From: Solidesulfovibrio sp.
GTDB taxonomy: Bacteria; Desulfobacterota; Desulfovibrionia; Desulfovibrionales; Desulfovibrionaceae
Direction: 5' to 3'
NCBI RefSeq assembly: GCF_038562415.1
Contig: NZ_JBCFBA010000011.1
Span: 1 to 64,000 of the forward strand
DNA: 64,000 bases
Below the pieces are notes generated by a model. That model had not been told where the DNA came from, ran no database searches, and saw only the letters and a program-made list of their open reading frames with translations. Shown here in pieces: positions 7,697-16,076 of this stretch (position 1 is its first letter; each line of letters starts with the position of its first letter). The translations under genes were made by a program, and so were the position numbers.

Positions 7697-8745
7697 AAGT
7701 AAATAAAATCAGCATATTAAAAATACGACTTTTTTTTCGTTTTTGGAAGACCATAACTACGAAGATTCCAGAGAATGCACAACCATCTGGGCCAGGGACT
7801 TTCGACACCCCGATCGAGAAATTATCTCAGGATAACGGAGCGATTTAAGCAGATTGGCATAAGCACCCCACTTTCTACCCGACGGCATCGTCACCAGCAG
7901 TCATCGACACGGGCTTCCCATAGACTGGCTCAGACATCATCCCCATCTGCGTGGCCAGCTGTTACCGCCAATGCGCTCCCCCTGGATCGTCCACGAAACA
8001 GCTCTGCTCCTATCCGGTCAGCATACGTCATCAGCTGCGACAGAGAAAAAGAGAATAAACAGAAAAGGCTTGCCTACCCCTCTTCCCTCGCATTTGATAT
8101 AAAAAACAGTGTGCAAATAATATCTATAACATCTCCATCGATAGGAAAAGCTCTATCAAGAGACGTCGCCAACCACAGCAAATAGATCGGTTACAGATTT
8201 TATAATCAAGGAGTAATTTACATAGCTTGAAAAGTTTTTAAAAACAAGTTCCTGCATACTATAGGATTCCGATATAGTTGCAGCAGATACGCAAACATCA
8301 ATGGCAATTGTCTGCCCTGTCTCACTCGCAAGCGAAAGCATTTTACACAGATTTTTGCAAACCAAATAGACTAATCAAATTTAAGATCTTAAAAAATATT
8401 CTTTTCAAATTGGAGAAAGATTAGCAAAGTTTGTTTCAAAAGTTGCTGAAAGTTTCTTTCGTTCCTTTAGCAGGAAAAGTTTCTTCTCCTTCAACATTGC
8501 TAAACTATTGTGAGACAGGAGGGGGTGCGATAGCAACCCCCCTCTAATATATAACCAAATTTTTGCAGTTGAACCTGAAAGATTTTAACGGGTTACAGTT
8601 GCAAACCCCGAACTTGCAGTTACAGCTGAAAAATAGCAGTAACAAATTAAAATCTTTTGATTTTTTGCTGCACGTTGAAATTTTGTCGAAAGTTGCAACC
8701 GTTGCAACCTAACAAATCTTGCAGGTGGGTTGTCAGTATAATCGG
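7697..8745. other. Long intergenic region with iteron-like repeats
   Basis: I see no supported gene in these 1.05 kb. An imperfect palindrome (AAAATACGACTTTTTTTTCG) lies near 7722. A strong hairpin, GGAGGGGG...CCCCCCTC at about 8518-8544, may terminate the minus-strand primase gene. Between 8560 and 8710 the GTTGCA core recurs: TTTGCAGTTGAACC, GTTACAGTTGCAAACC, CTTGCAGTTACAGC and the tandem GTTGCAACCGTTGCAACC at 8692-8709. Such a cluster beside a primase-helicase gene resembles a replication origin or a repressor-binding array. Confidence 0.5.
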
Positions 8746-10746
8746 TTAAAGATGATAGGATATTGCCCCTTTTGCACCAGGGATGGTCTTAACAGCATTT
8801 TTGCTAACGGCATTATCGATGTACTTTACAGCCGTCACAGCACTAATACTCTGAGTAGGATTTTCTGCCTTGTAAACATTAACGACTTCATTCTTCAGCA
8901 CCGTTTGAGTCTGCGCAACGCCATTCAAATTTTGCAAAGCTTTTATGACATAGTAAGTGGTATCATTTTTTGCACTAGATTGCTGAAGATTAGCCGTAAA
9001 CCTCAAACTTTTTAATTCCAACATAAGATCGTCGTTCAACATAAAATTTCGAGCTTTTTTATGGATGAATTTGAATTTCTTGTCTTTTTCTTTATACTCG
9101 AGTTCCCAGGTGTTAGGAGACCAATCACCGATAGCACTTGCACCTCGCCCACCACCAACGCCTCTTTCTTGCTTAAATTTCCCATGGTGGTGTATAATTA
9201 ACGGCGAGACCTTGAGGCTTTCACAGAATTCTGAAAAATTGTCTAAAAGCCTACGCATCTCGTCATTTGAATTTTCATCCTTATTGTGAAAACTTATAAG
9301 CGGGTCTACGATGAGGATGTCGAATCCTATCACGCCATGCTGTTTTTTGATTATATCTTGAAATTGTTTACTATCGATATCACCAGAAGCCCTAATGTCA
9401 TTTCTTCTACCGAGAAAGAAAAGCTTCTGTTGAATAACATCATCTGGGATAGCATAAGCGCCGCGTATAAGTTCGAGTCTTCGCCTCATCCCAACTAAAG
9501 AATTTTCGGATTGCACAAAAAGAACACGATGTCCGCCATGAAGCACTTTAAATTTGTCCAAGAACCCATTGGCTGGGGGGAAAACCAGATCCATTGCTAT
9601 TTGTAAGGTCAGGACTGACTTGCCAGCCCCACCATACCCAGTGATCAGCAATGGTTCATCTTTTGGCCAAAAATTGTCTATAAGAAACTCAAAGCTTGTT
9701 TGCGCCGTTAGCACATCATACGCATTGACAATCCCATACTCAGAATCAGGAGAAGAAGGATTCGCTCCAGAAGAAAAACCGAGTTGCATATCAACCCCTA
9801 TAGGATTTTGGGCAATAGTTTGCTTCGCTCGTTGAATTTCACGTTCAAACCACTTAGGATTTTCTCTTGCCTTTTCTCCAATGGGATAGCTTTGATAAAT
9901 TGCGCGAATAGTTTGCTCATCAACATTGGCATTGAGCAATCCCAAAAGAACGGACCAGGATGGTTCAGACCTTTGCCCTTGAGGAAATGTGGTAAGGATT
10001 TTCTGTTTCGTATCATCTGATAAATTCAAATTCGACAAAAAATGGTCTAAAGGAGCAATCTCCAGAATCTGTTTCTCGCTTATCCTGTCGGGAGGCCTTT
10101 GTTCGTCGTCATCTTTCTTACCGCCATCGGACTTTTTGCTCATCTCTAAAAGCCATAACGGCGCAGGGGCAATCGGTATTATTTCAGCAAAGACATAGGG
10201 CTTTCGTGTCTCTGGATGCAACGAACCGGGACAGAGGACTTGGCCACCGATGCCGCGTATGTCGAATATGCCCTCTACCGAACGGCAAAAATATTGTTCA
10301 CCCCCGGATGGATACTGGAAATAGTAATGAAATCGCTCACCGTGGCCGCCAGTTCTCACCTTCAAGGTCACAGGCAGCGACTCATCTGGATGCTTCTCTT
10401 GTATCCATGCTTCAAATAGATGGGAATTATCGACATCGAGAACCAGAACACCACTGGCAGGGCCACAGGCTACACCCGCGCGGTCGGTGCTGAAATCCGT
10501 TCGGTCAAAGGGCCGCTTCTCGTGACACCACCGATTCCAACCTTTCTCGGCCGGAGCTTTGTACTTCTTGGCCGCTTTGGCCAGCGAACCGTGCTCCTCG
10601 ATCTCTGCCGGGGTCGGAAAACCGTTACGCAGGGGGATGAGGGAAAGTGTCTGGGCCAGAACCGCAAAAATCGTGAGGCGACCGTCAGCGTCAAGCTGAT
10701 CGGCCTGCTGGACCAGTCGGTAAATTTCGTTCCAGGTGGAGTCCAT
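8746..10746 (-). CDS. Primase-polymerase / RepA-like helicase
   Basis: This 666-residue protein fuses two replication activities. The N-terminal half (about residues 30-200) is a primase-polymerase-like domain: GVACGPASGVLVLDVDN holds the metal-binding aspartates, followed by FHYYFQ and FDIRGIGGQVLCPGS. The second half is a RecA-like ATPase: Walker A GYGGAGKSVLTLQ (about residue 370), Walker B ILIVDPL, and LIIHHHGK as in RepA/DnaB-type helicases. The extreme C-terminus is helical and may bind DNA. It probably starts replication of the mobile unit. ATG 10746 has only a weak GGA upstream. In the second unit a DUF927 ATPase takes this slot. Confidence 0.85.
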   Translation of the reverse strand: MDSTWNEIYRLVQQADQLDADGRLTIFAVLAQTLSLIPLRNGFPTPAEIEEHGSLAKAAKKYKAPAEKGWNRWCHEKRPFDRTDFSTDRAGVACGPASGVLVLDVDNSHLFEAWIQEKHPDESLPVTLKVRTGGHGERFHYYFQYPSGGEQYFCRSVEGIFDIRGIGGQVLCPGSLHPETRKPYVFAEIIPIAPAPLWLLEMSKKSDGGKKDDDEQRPPDRISEKQILEIAPLDHFLSNLNLSDDTKQKILTTFPQGQRSEPSWSVLLGLLNANVDEQTIRAIYQSYPIGEKARENPKWFEREIQRAKQTIAQNPIGVDMQLGFSSGANPSSPDSEYGIVNAYDVLTAQTSFEFLIDNFWPKDEPLLITGYGGAGKSVLTLQIAMDLVFPPANGFLDKFKVLHGGHRVLFVQSENSLVGMRRRLELIRGAYAIPDDVIQQKLFFLGRRNDIRASGDIDSKQFQDIIKKQHGVIGFDILIVDPLISFHNKDENSNDEMRRLLDNFSEFCESLKVSPLIIHHHGKFKQERGVGGGRGASAIGDWSPNTWELEYKEKDKKFKFIHKKARNFMLNDDLMLELKSLRFTANLQQSSAKNDTTYYVIKALQNLNGVAQTQTVLKNEVVNVYKAENPTQSISAVTAVKYIDNAVSKNAVKTIPGAKGAISYHL

Positions 10747-11339
10747 AGTGATTCCAGCAGGTTTTTAGCACAGCGAATTCCCGCCCTCAACCACTCCCCG
10801 GTTCGATTGCCGGCATGAGGGCAGACCAATCCGCTTCTTCGACTCCGTCACTATTGCTGCAACTCGTAGAGATATTAATACCTGGCAAATAAACTATAGA
10901 AAGTAACTTTGCAATTTACTCAACGCTATGGGCGCTTTGTAGATTTTAAATCCAATCCTAGCAAATTCGCTGGGAGATGTCTTATCTTGAAGAGACAGCA
11001 AGTCAAAAAAATAAACGTTTCTTGGGATATAATGGGATTGATCGCAGCGATGCTCCTCGAATCATATCTCCCCAAGAACGACCAACTTGTTATGGAACAA
11101 TCCAGACAAGGAAGAGGTTGCGACGGAAGCTAGCCCGTATGTATCAGAGATACAGAAGTCGTGGTGGCCCATATTGCCGGACGAGGTTCATGGCAAACCG
11201 AAGTCCGTTGATCAAAATATTGATCTTCGCACAGCATGATAGATCAAGTGGAATCATGCTTTGGAATATGGATGCGATTAGACATGGGATGGCTTCAACG
11301 GATTGAAATTGACCAAAGGAAACCCTTATGGGAAAATTC
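10747..11339. other. Upstream region of the primase gene, no gene seen
   Basis: The first 100 bases presumably hold the minus-strand promoter of the primase-helicase. From about 11030 the sequence resembles worn structured-RNA sequence leading into the intron remnant. No reading frame here has a convincing start site or conserved motif. Confidence 0.35.
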
Positions 11340-11640
11340 TTATGGAGACGGAGAGCTTGATTTCCATAAGGGCGACTGAAGTTTGTGAGAAACTATCGAT
11401 TGGTATTCGATGTATCAGGTAAATTGAAATTTGAAATGATCTATAGAAATATTGCCACCTATAAAAACTTAACCCCGCTGTTTCCGAGTAGCACAGCATC
11501 ATTCAAAGCTGCTTAAACTTTCTAGACAACCTTGATACATCGAATACCGATTGACGTAGCCGTATGTGGGAAAACCACTTGTACGGTTGCAACAGAGTGC
11601 TAGGGCCGGCGACGGTTCCTTTCGACTCTTAGAGCCATGT
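11340..11640 (+). ncRNA. Group II intron remnant (3' part, domains V-VI)
   Basis: At 11558-11588 AGCCGTA pairs with TACGGTT, enclosing GTGG-GAAA-ACCAC with a two-base TT bulge. This matches group II intron domain V, including the AGC catalytic triad and the GAAA tetraloop. The next hairpin (GAGT...ACTC, 11595-11628) fits domain VI. Upstream, 11395-11419 and 11531-11551 form a 20-bp inverted repeat that could be a domain III or IV stem. No reverse transcriptase frame is present, so it is either a small ORF-less copy or, more likely, a degraded remnant. I could not place the 5' end. Confidence 0.55.
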
Positions 11641-11779
11641 GTCCATCTGAAGGAATTCGGATGGATCGTGACCCTGTAAAATGCAAAGTAGATTCTTAAA
11701 CAAAGGTCTTCATTCGTGAAGGTTTTTTTCTTTTTATAACGGCAATATTGGTGCGTCAATTTGTGCAGTCCCATGGTCC

Positions 11780-11915
11780 GGTAAGGAATCTGTACCGGAG
11801 CCCCCCCCGTAAAATCCCCTCTCCTGGGTTTTCTGGGCCAGTCATGGGGTTTGGCATCCCCAGACAGCAAAAACCCCAGGAACAGCCCCCTAGGCCCAAA
11901 TTACGATTTTCACTC
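11780..11915 (+). repeat. GC-rich dispersed repeat, variant upstream of HTH/AbrB gene
   Basis: This noncoding stretch contains AAAATCCCCTCTCCTGGG, AAAAACCCCAGGAACAGC and CCTAGGCCCAAATTACGATT. Its closest match is at 51225-51400, which has AAAACCCCAGGAACTCG, CCTAGGGCCAAAG and ACGATTTT. Both lie about 120 bases upstream of HTH/AbrB-like genes, so they look like a second branch of the GC-rich repeat family tied to those genes. Confidence 0.5.
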
Positions 11916-12032
11916 CAGAAATACGAGAAATTTGATGCATTATGAACCCAGAAATGCGCGTTTTACCGCGTTTTTCAGCAATTCGTAGAGATATATACTG
12001 TAAAATAACATTTCCATGCAAAAGGAGCCGTT

Positions 12033-12413
12033 ATGGGAGTCAAAAATGGTAATTCAACTGACGTTTCGGACGGGAAGGCGAAGAAGAAGATCGAGTCGAA
12101 GTACGATCCGAAAACTCTTCGTAGCCTTGTCAAAGAAGGTCTGGATGCTCCTGCGATAATGGAGCGCATGAACATCAAGCACAAGCAGACGCTCAAGCAG
12201 TACCTCCTGAAACTCATCAGCACGGATCGCGTGCTCTACGACGTGAAGGGATTGTACCTGAAGGATTCGAAGCGGCCGAAGGTGAATCAACAGGGCATCT
12301 TGAAGATCAACCTCAAGGCCCACGATCTCGGTGATCTCGAAGTCAACGAAAACGACGAGTTTTCGGTCGAGGTCAGCGACTGGAAAATCATCTTGACCAA
12401 GATTCTCCCATAA
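12033..12413 (+). CDS. HTH plus AbrB-like small regulator, unit A
   Basis: This 126-residue protein has a basic N-terminus, a helix-turn-helix-like segment (TLRSLVKEGLDAPAIMERMN then KQTLKQYLLKL, about residues 35-70), and a C-terminal beta-rich part ending DLEVNENDEFSVEV..KIILTK. That end matches the swapped-hairpin AbrB/SpoVT pattern, in which a short beta barrel dimerises and binds DNA. GGAG is 6 bases before ATG 12033. Paralogues are at 51521, 38851 (minus) and 25814 (minus, broken). It is the first gene of the recombinase module and probably regulates it; that role is inferred from position. Confidence 0.7.
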   Translation: MGVKNGNSTDVSDGKAKKKIESKYDPKTLRSLVKEGLDAPAIMERMNIKHKQTLKQYLLKLISTDRVLYDVKGLYLKDSKRPKVNQQGILKINLKAHDLGDLEVNENDEFSVEVSDWKIILTKILP

Positions 12414-12422
12414 CACTCCAAC

Positions 12423-12468
12423 CGAAATGTCATGCGGATTCGTCTGCGTGGCATTTCTTCTTTTTTAA
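12423..12468 (+). terminator. Terminator after HTH/AbrB-like gene
   Basis: GAAATGTCATGC pairs with GCGTGGCATTTC, followed by TTCTTTTTT. It is a strong rho-independent terminator 10 bases after the stop codon. Confidence 0.8.
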
Positions 12469-12805
12469 CGCGTGAAACATTCAATGTACTTTTTTTGAAA
12501 CAAAAAGACTTCGCCTGTACTGACGTGATCTTAGACAAAATCGGTCAGATAGCCAGCGCACGATTCTTCGCAGGGGATTTGCGATTTTAGCCACAAAACT
12601 ACAGATATAATAATTCAGAAATACGTTTTAACGAAATAGAGGAACGAACGGTTTTACCCAATAACGTAAATTGGCCCGAGCAAAATCAAAAACTGCAAGA
12701 ATTATAAGCGGTTATCTTGCACTTTTCAAGGCCCAGTGTGAAGGGGGCAATTTTCAATGTTTCTTTCTAGCCTCCTAAAATTGAAAAACCCAATTGGAGG
12801 ATTTT
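12469..12805. promoter_or_regulatory. Intergenic region upstream of the short recombinase
   Basis: About 340 A/T-rich bases with no gene. It should hold the promoter of the short recombinase and could be a recombination site, since the corresponding stretch at 51951-52237 also separates the HTH/AbrB gene from its recombinase. I see no clear repeat. Confidence 0.35.
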
Positions 12806-13363
12806 ATGAAGGTCGAACCGATCATCAGTGCTAAAGATATCAAGAGCATCAAAAGGCTCTTGAGTAATCGTCCTCGTGACCTATTACTCTTTACCTGTGG
12901 GTGCAACTCAGGATTGCGTGTACAAGATCTCTTGGCTTTGAAAATTGGCGATGTAAAATATGCCAGTGTTGGTGATCGCATTGTCATCCGTGAAAAGAAG
13001 ACGGGCAAGGAAAACGTTTTCATGATCAACAAGGAAATCAAGGTGGCGCTTGACGAGTACTTGAAGACCATCGAGGCTAAGGACGAACACTTTCTGTTCA
13101 AGAGCCGAAAGGGCAAAAATGAACCTTTAACCACATATGCCGTAACAATGTATGTGCAGCAATGGTGCGACGCGATCAACCTTTCAGGGAATTACGGAGC
13201 GCATTCTCTTCGCAAAACCTGGTGTTACCACCAAAGAAAGACTTATGGGACATCGTGGGAGATCATAGCAAAAAGGCTTAATCATAGCAGCCCAAGCATC
13301 ACTCGCCGTTACATCGGTGTGAAGGAGGAAGAAGTCGAAGAAGTTTTGATGAAATCGATCTAA
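12806..13363 (+). CDS. Short tyrosine recombinase (catalytic domain only), unit A
   Basis: This 185-residue protein is a tyrosine recombinase reduced to its catalytic domain; full integrases have about 150 more N-terminal residues to grip DNA. All active-site residues are visible: Arg in GLRVQDLLALK, Lys in REKKTGKENV, H-x-x-R in AHSLRKTW, His in LNHSSPSI and the nucleophile Tyr in RRYIGV. ATG 12806 follows TTGGAGG with ideal spacing. A full integrase follows 106 bases later, and the pair recurs at 52238/52908. Like XerC/D pairs, the two may act together or on different sites. It could also resolve dimers of a circular form. Confidence 0.85.
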   Translation: MKVEPIISAKDIKSIKRLLSNRPRDLLLFTCGCNSGLRVQDLLALKIGDVKYASVGDRIVIREKKTGKENVFMINKEIKVALDEYLKTIEAKDEHFLFKSRKGKNEPLTTYAVTMYVQQWCDAINLSGNYGAHSLRKTWCYHQRKTYGTSWEIIAKRLNHSSPSITRRYIGVKEEEVEEVLMKSI

Positions 13364-13371
13364 ACTTTTAA

Positions 13372-13397
13372 CAAGGGGACTTACCTCCCCTTTATTT
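13372..13397 (+). terminator. Terminator between the two recombinases
   Basis: AAGGGGA and TCCCCTT form a stem around CTTACC, followed by TATTTG. A comparable hairpin lies at 52802-52830 in the second unit. Confidence 0.65.
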
Positions 13398-13469
13398 GAA
13401 TCCCTTCCCCTCCTGCATTTCTCTTAGGCATTCAATTCGAACATCAACCTGAAACAGAAGAGGTTTTTT

Positions 13470-14594
13470 ATGGGCGTCTATCAACGCGATAGCCGTTGGA
13501 TGGTCTATTGGCATGTCAACGGCAAAAGACACGACAAATCCTTCGGTCGTGGTGATCTTGCTCAAGCCAAAGCACAGGTCTTCGACAAAGCGGTTCAGGA
13601 TGCTATCGAGCATGGTTTACCGACTCCTGATCCCGAGACAGCGACGGCATCGGTCCAGGTGGTCAAAACCGTCAGCACGACGGATGCGCCCACGGGAGAA
13701 GTCCTCGGACAGAAACCTGCCGGGATCACCCTGCTCGAGCTTGGTCATCGGTATCTGGATCACATGCGTGCGTCGGGACGGACGGATAAGCACATCCGCA
13801 ACATCGAGCGCCTGCTGACAAACAAGTTCATCCCGGTCCTCGGTGATAAATCTGTAAATTCCATGACCTACCAAGGAGATATGGTGCCGTTTATCCTGCA
13901 CTTCAAGGGGATAAGCGATTCGACGAAGAAGGAGCGCTCCCAGGTTACGGTCAATAAGTACTGTGATTATCTGAACTTTATCTTCAATTTCGGGATTGCC
14001 AACGATTTTACGAAGGTCAATCCCTTGAAGAACTGGAAGAAGGGTAAAACGCAACCACGGGAAATGCGTCTGACCCTTGAAGATGCCAAGAAGATCATGG
14101 CTTGTGCAGAACCTCATTTGAGATGGGCAATGGAGGTCTGTTTCAACATCGGTGCTCGACCAGGGGAATCGGAGCTCCTGGCGCTGAAATGGGAACACGT
14201 TGACTTCAGCGCCGGGACAGTCCGCATATATGCGACGAAAACCAAGACATATCGGATTGTTCCGATCAATCCGACCTTCCTGAAACGTATGGAGGATGTT
14301 CGGGCGACATCGCAATCAGGATACATCATTGAATATAACGGGAGACCAGTAGCGCGGATCGTCAAATCCTTTCGTAATGCCTGTCAGCGAGCCGGAATCA
14401 CCTACCCTACTCGCATGTACGATCTTCGGCACCTGTTTGCGACCACCCTGCTCAGCAAAGGTGCTGATCTGGCTGCCGTGTCCAAGATGATGGGGCACGC
14501 CACGGTCAAAATGACAGCAGACACCTATTACCACTACATGGAGGGAGAAAAGGAACGAGCAGTCAAACTGTTACCAACATTGGAAGTGGCTTGA
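13470..14594 (+). CDS. Tyrosine integrase, unit A
   Basis: This 374-residue phage-type integrase starts with a short beta-rich arm domain (GVYQRDSRWMVYWHVNGKR). It then has a core-binding domain (about residues 90-185, LELGHRYLDHMRASGR) and a catalytic domain with Arg in GARPGESELLALKW, DLRHLFATTLL, MGHATVKMTADTY and the terminal Tyr in YYHYMEG. AGAGG lies 8 bases before ATG 13470. The paralogue at 52908 is highly similar over its whole length. It should integrate and excise the element. The tRNA-Val-like half 3.6 kb downstream is a candidate part of its attachment site, though integrases usually lie closer to it. Confidence 0.93.
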   Translation: MGVYQRDSRWMVYWHVNGKRHDKSFGRGDLAQAKAQVFDKAVQDAIEHGLPTPDPETATASVQVVKTVSTTDAPTGEVLGQKPAGITLLELGHRYLDHMRASGRTDKHIRNIERLLTNKFIPVLGDKSVNSMTYQGDMVPFILHFKGISDSTKKERSQVTVNKYCDYLNFIFNFGIANDFTKVNPLKNWKKGKTQPREMRLTLEDAKKIMACAEPHLRWAMEVCFNIGARPGESELLALKWEHVDFSAGTVRIYATKTKTYRIVPINPTFLKRMEDVRATSQSGYIIEYNGRPVARIVKSFRNACQRAGITYPTRMYDLRHLFATTLLSKGADLAAVSKMMGHATVKMTADTYYHYMEGEKERAVKLLPTLEVA

Positions 14595-14601
14595 GCGTGA
14601 A

Positions 14602-14640
14602 GGACGAGGAACCTTACCAGAGATTCCTCGTCTTTCTTAT
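14602..14640 (+). terminator. Hairpin after the integrase gene
   Basis: GACGAGGAA (14603-14611) pairs with TTCCTCGTC (14624-14632), followed by TTTCTTATTTG. It is a strong terminator, and near-identical arms recur at 15164-15200 after the next gene. Confidence 0.8.
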
Positions 14641-14673
14641 TTGTCTAACCCAAACAAAAAAAAGAGGTATTCA

Positions 14674-15144
14674 ATGCTTACTAAGAAATGTTTGTGGGAT
14701 GAATCCCACTCATACGAAGTGAAGGAAAACGAAGAGTATAAAGTTCTTTGTCCAAATTGCTACTACGACATTTTTACAAAGACATACAGCAAAACCTACT
14801 CCTGGTACGACTTTGTGAAGAACATTAAGTTGTTTAAAATGCTGCACCAGCTGAACGGCATGATTGACGACAATTCGGAGTTCAAAGTCCAGTACGATTT
14901 AATATCCAAACAGATTCAGGGTGTGGAGAAAACGTGCCTCATGTGCGAAGATACTTTCCACACGGGGAAAGATGAAGACTTTAGATATCTTTGCAGCGAC
15001 TGCTACAAGAAATTCTATTTGCCGTTGAAAGAATATTATAGCGTAAAAGAAATTGAAGCAATTCTTACCAATATAAAGAAAGAAGGTGGCGACATGGTCG
15101 CTTATTTAGAAACAGCAATACAAAAAGCAAAAGAAAAGAACTAA
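14674..15144 (+). CDS. Cys-rich small element protein
   Basis: This 156-residue protein has two putative zinc knuckles: KKCLWDESH...LCPNCYYDIF near the N-terminus and KTCLMCEDTFH...LCSDCYKKFY in the second half. That suggests an internal duplication of one C-x-x-C...C-x-x-C module. The second module resembles the protein at 54451 (YKKFYLPLKEYY against YKKYYLPVKDLY), which sits in the same slot after the second integrase. ATG 14674 has AAAGAGG 7 bases upstream. It is flanked by terminator-like hairpins, so it is probably expressed on its own. Function unknown. Confidence 0.65.
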   Translation: MLTKKCLWDESHSYEVKENEEYKVLCPNCYYDIFTKTYSKTYSWYDFVKNIKLFKMLHQLNGMIDDNSEFKVQYDLISKQIQGVEKTCLMCEDTFHTGKDEDFRYLCSDCYKKFYLPLKEYYSVKEIEAILTNIKKEGGDMVAYLETAIQKAKEKN

Positions 15145-15163
15145 GTCAAAACAAGCAACAAGG

Positions 15164-15208
15164 AAAGACGAGGGAGCTCTAGCACAGATTCCTCGTCTTT
15201 CATTTTTA
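15164..15208 (+). terminator. Hairpin after the Cys-rich gene
   Basis: AAAGACGAGG (15164-15173) pairs with CCTCGTCTTT (15191-15200), followed by CATTTTT. The CGAGG core is the same as in the hairpin at 14602, so two near-identical hairpins bracket the 156-aa gene. Confidence 0.8.
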
Positions 15209-15231
15209 AAAGACAAAATAAGGATAGTACC

Positions 15232-15507
15232 ATGCAAAAACAATGCTTATGGGATAAAACACATTTATTTTATCCAAACTACAGATGTCACTGCAATTTC
15301 TTATGTGAAAAATGCAACAAAGAAATCTATGAGCATTATCGTGTCTTATACAGTCCAGAACAGTTCAAAGAAAACATTGACATGATCAAAAAGCAAAGAA
15401 AGCTCGCCATGGAACGAGATTGGACTGTAGGTGAAACAAGGATTGTCAAGATCTTCGGGTTGGATATGCTTGTAAAGATTGCTTTATTTGATAACAATCT
15501 CGTGTAA
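15232..15507 (+). CDS. Small Cys-containing protein
   Basis: This 91-residue protein begins QKQCLWDKTHLF and has CHCNFLCEKCNKEIYEHY, a likely zinc-binding cluster. Its start resembles the N-terminus of the 156-aa protein just upstream (KKCLWDESHSY), so the two are relatives in a small gene array. AAGGATAG precedes ATG 15232. Hairpins lie on both sides. Function unknown. Confidence 0.6.
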   Translation: MQKQCLWDKTHLFYPNYRCHCNFLCEKCNKEIYEHYRVLYSPEQFKENIDMIKKQRKLAMERDWTVGETRIVKIFGLDMLVKIALFDNNLV

Positions 15508-15530
15508 AATCTTGGTTTAGTTTATAGCTT

Positions 15531-15569
15531 GAAGGTGGACTGCCCTGCCCCGGAGGTCCACCATTTTTT
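15531..15569 (+). terminator. Hairpin after the small Cys-containing gene
   Basis: AGGTGGAC (15533-15540) pairs with GTCCACC (15556-15562) and is followed by ATTTTTTAAC, a strong rho-independent terminator. Confidence 0.8.
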
Positions 15570-16076
15570 AACAGGAGTGTGCATGTTCAACGTCAGCGCA
15601 CGGGACCGGAGCCAGTGACGCTGCTGTCCCGTTGAAGCGTAAGTTATCCCTTTGGAGACACGTCCGGAAGAACTCTGGCATTGCCGTTATCGAAAAAAAA
15701 CCAATAAGAACACAGTGATAAAAAATTGCAGGAAGCTGCACAGACCGAAAAAGAGCTTTTTACACGGTTTTTCGGAGGTCAAAACTCACAGGGTCCTGTG
15801 CTTTTCACGTCCTCATTGGCTAGTCAGGAGCAAAAATACCGGAGATTTCATCGAAAAATGTAATTTCCAGTCAATTTGACCAGTCCTGATAGCAGGAGTC
15901 TGCGAATTTTGACCTAGCGGGAAGGTCAAATACGCGGTTTCCCACGTTTTCGACCAGCACAGTCCGATAGTAAATTGGAGAGAAATTTTAACGAATCAAC
16001 TCGAACTTAAATACAAAACAATTGATAAGCACCCTTAAAGCGACAATAAACAGACCATCACCTACAATTCACAAGT
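15570..16076. other. Intergenic region with palindrome fragments
   Basis: About 500 bases without a supported gene. The segment 15910-15965 (GGTCAAATACGCGGTTTCCC and flanks) is one form of the dispersed CAAATACG palindrome family. The GATAGCAGGAGTCTGC stretch near 15890 resembles the GCAGGATCCTGC family. Confidence 0.4.

Noticed and set aside
7775-8185. 136-codon frame in the empty region after the TGT-like gene
   Set aside because: Ser/Arg/His-rich composition, no ribosome binding site, no counterpart in unit B.
8560-8710. CRISPR array
   Set aside because: The repeated unit is only 6-9 bases with irregular spacing, and no cas gene is present. Nothing else in the window has regularly spaced repeats.
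10909-11306. Frames upstream of the intron remnant
   Set aside because: They overlap each other, have no start signals and cover what looks like structured RNA sequence.
14602-15569. True integron with attC sites
   Set aside because: The integrase is a phage type without the IntI-specific patch, and the hairpins have terminator T-runs and lack the paired R/L box layout of attC. Only the outward similarity was kept as a finding.
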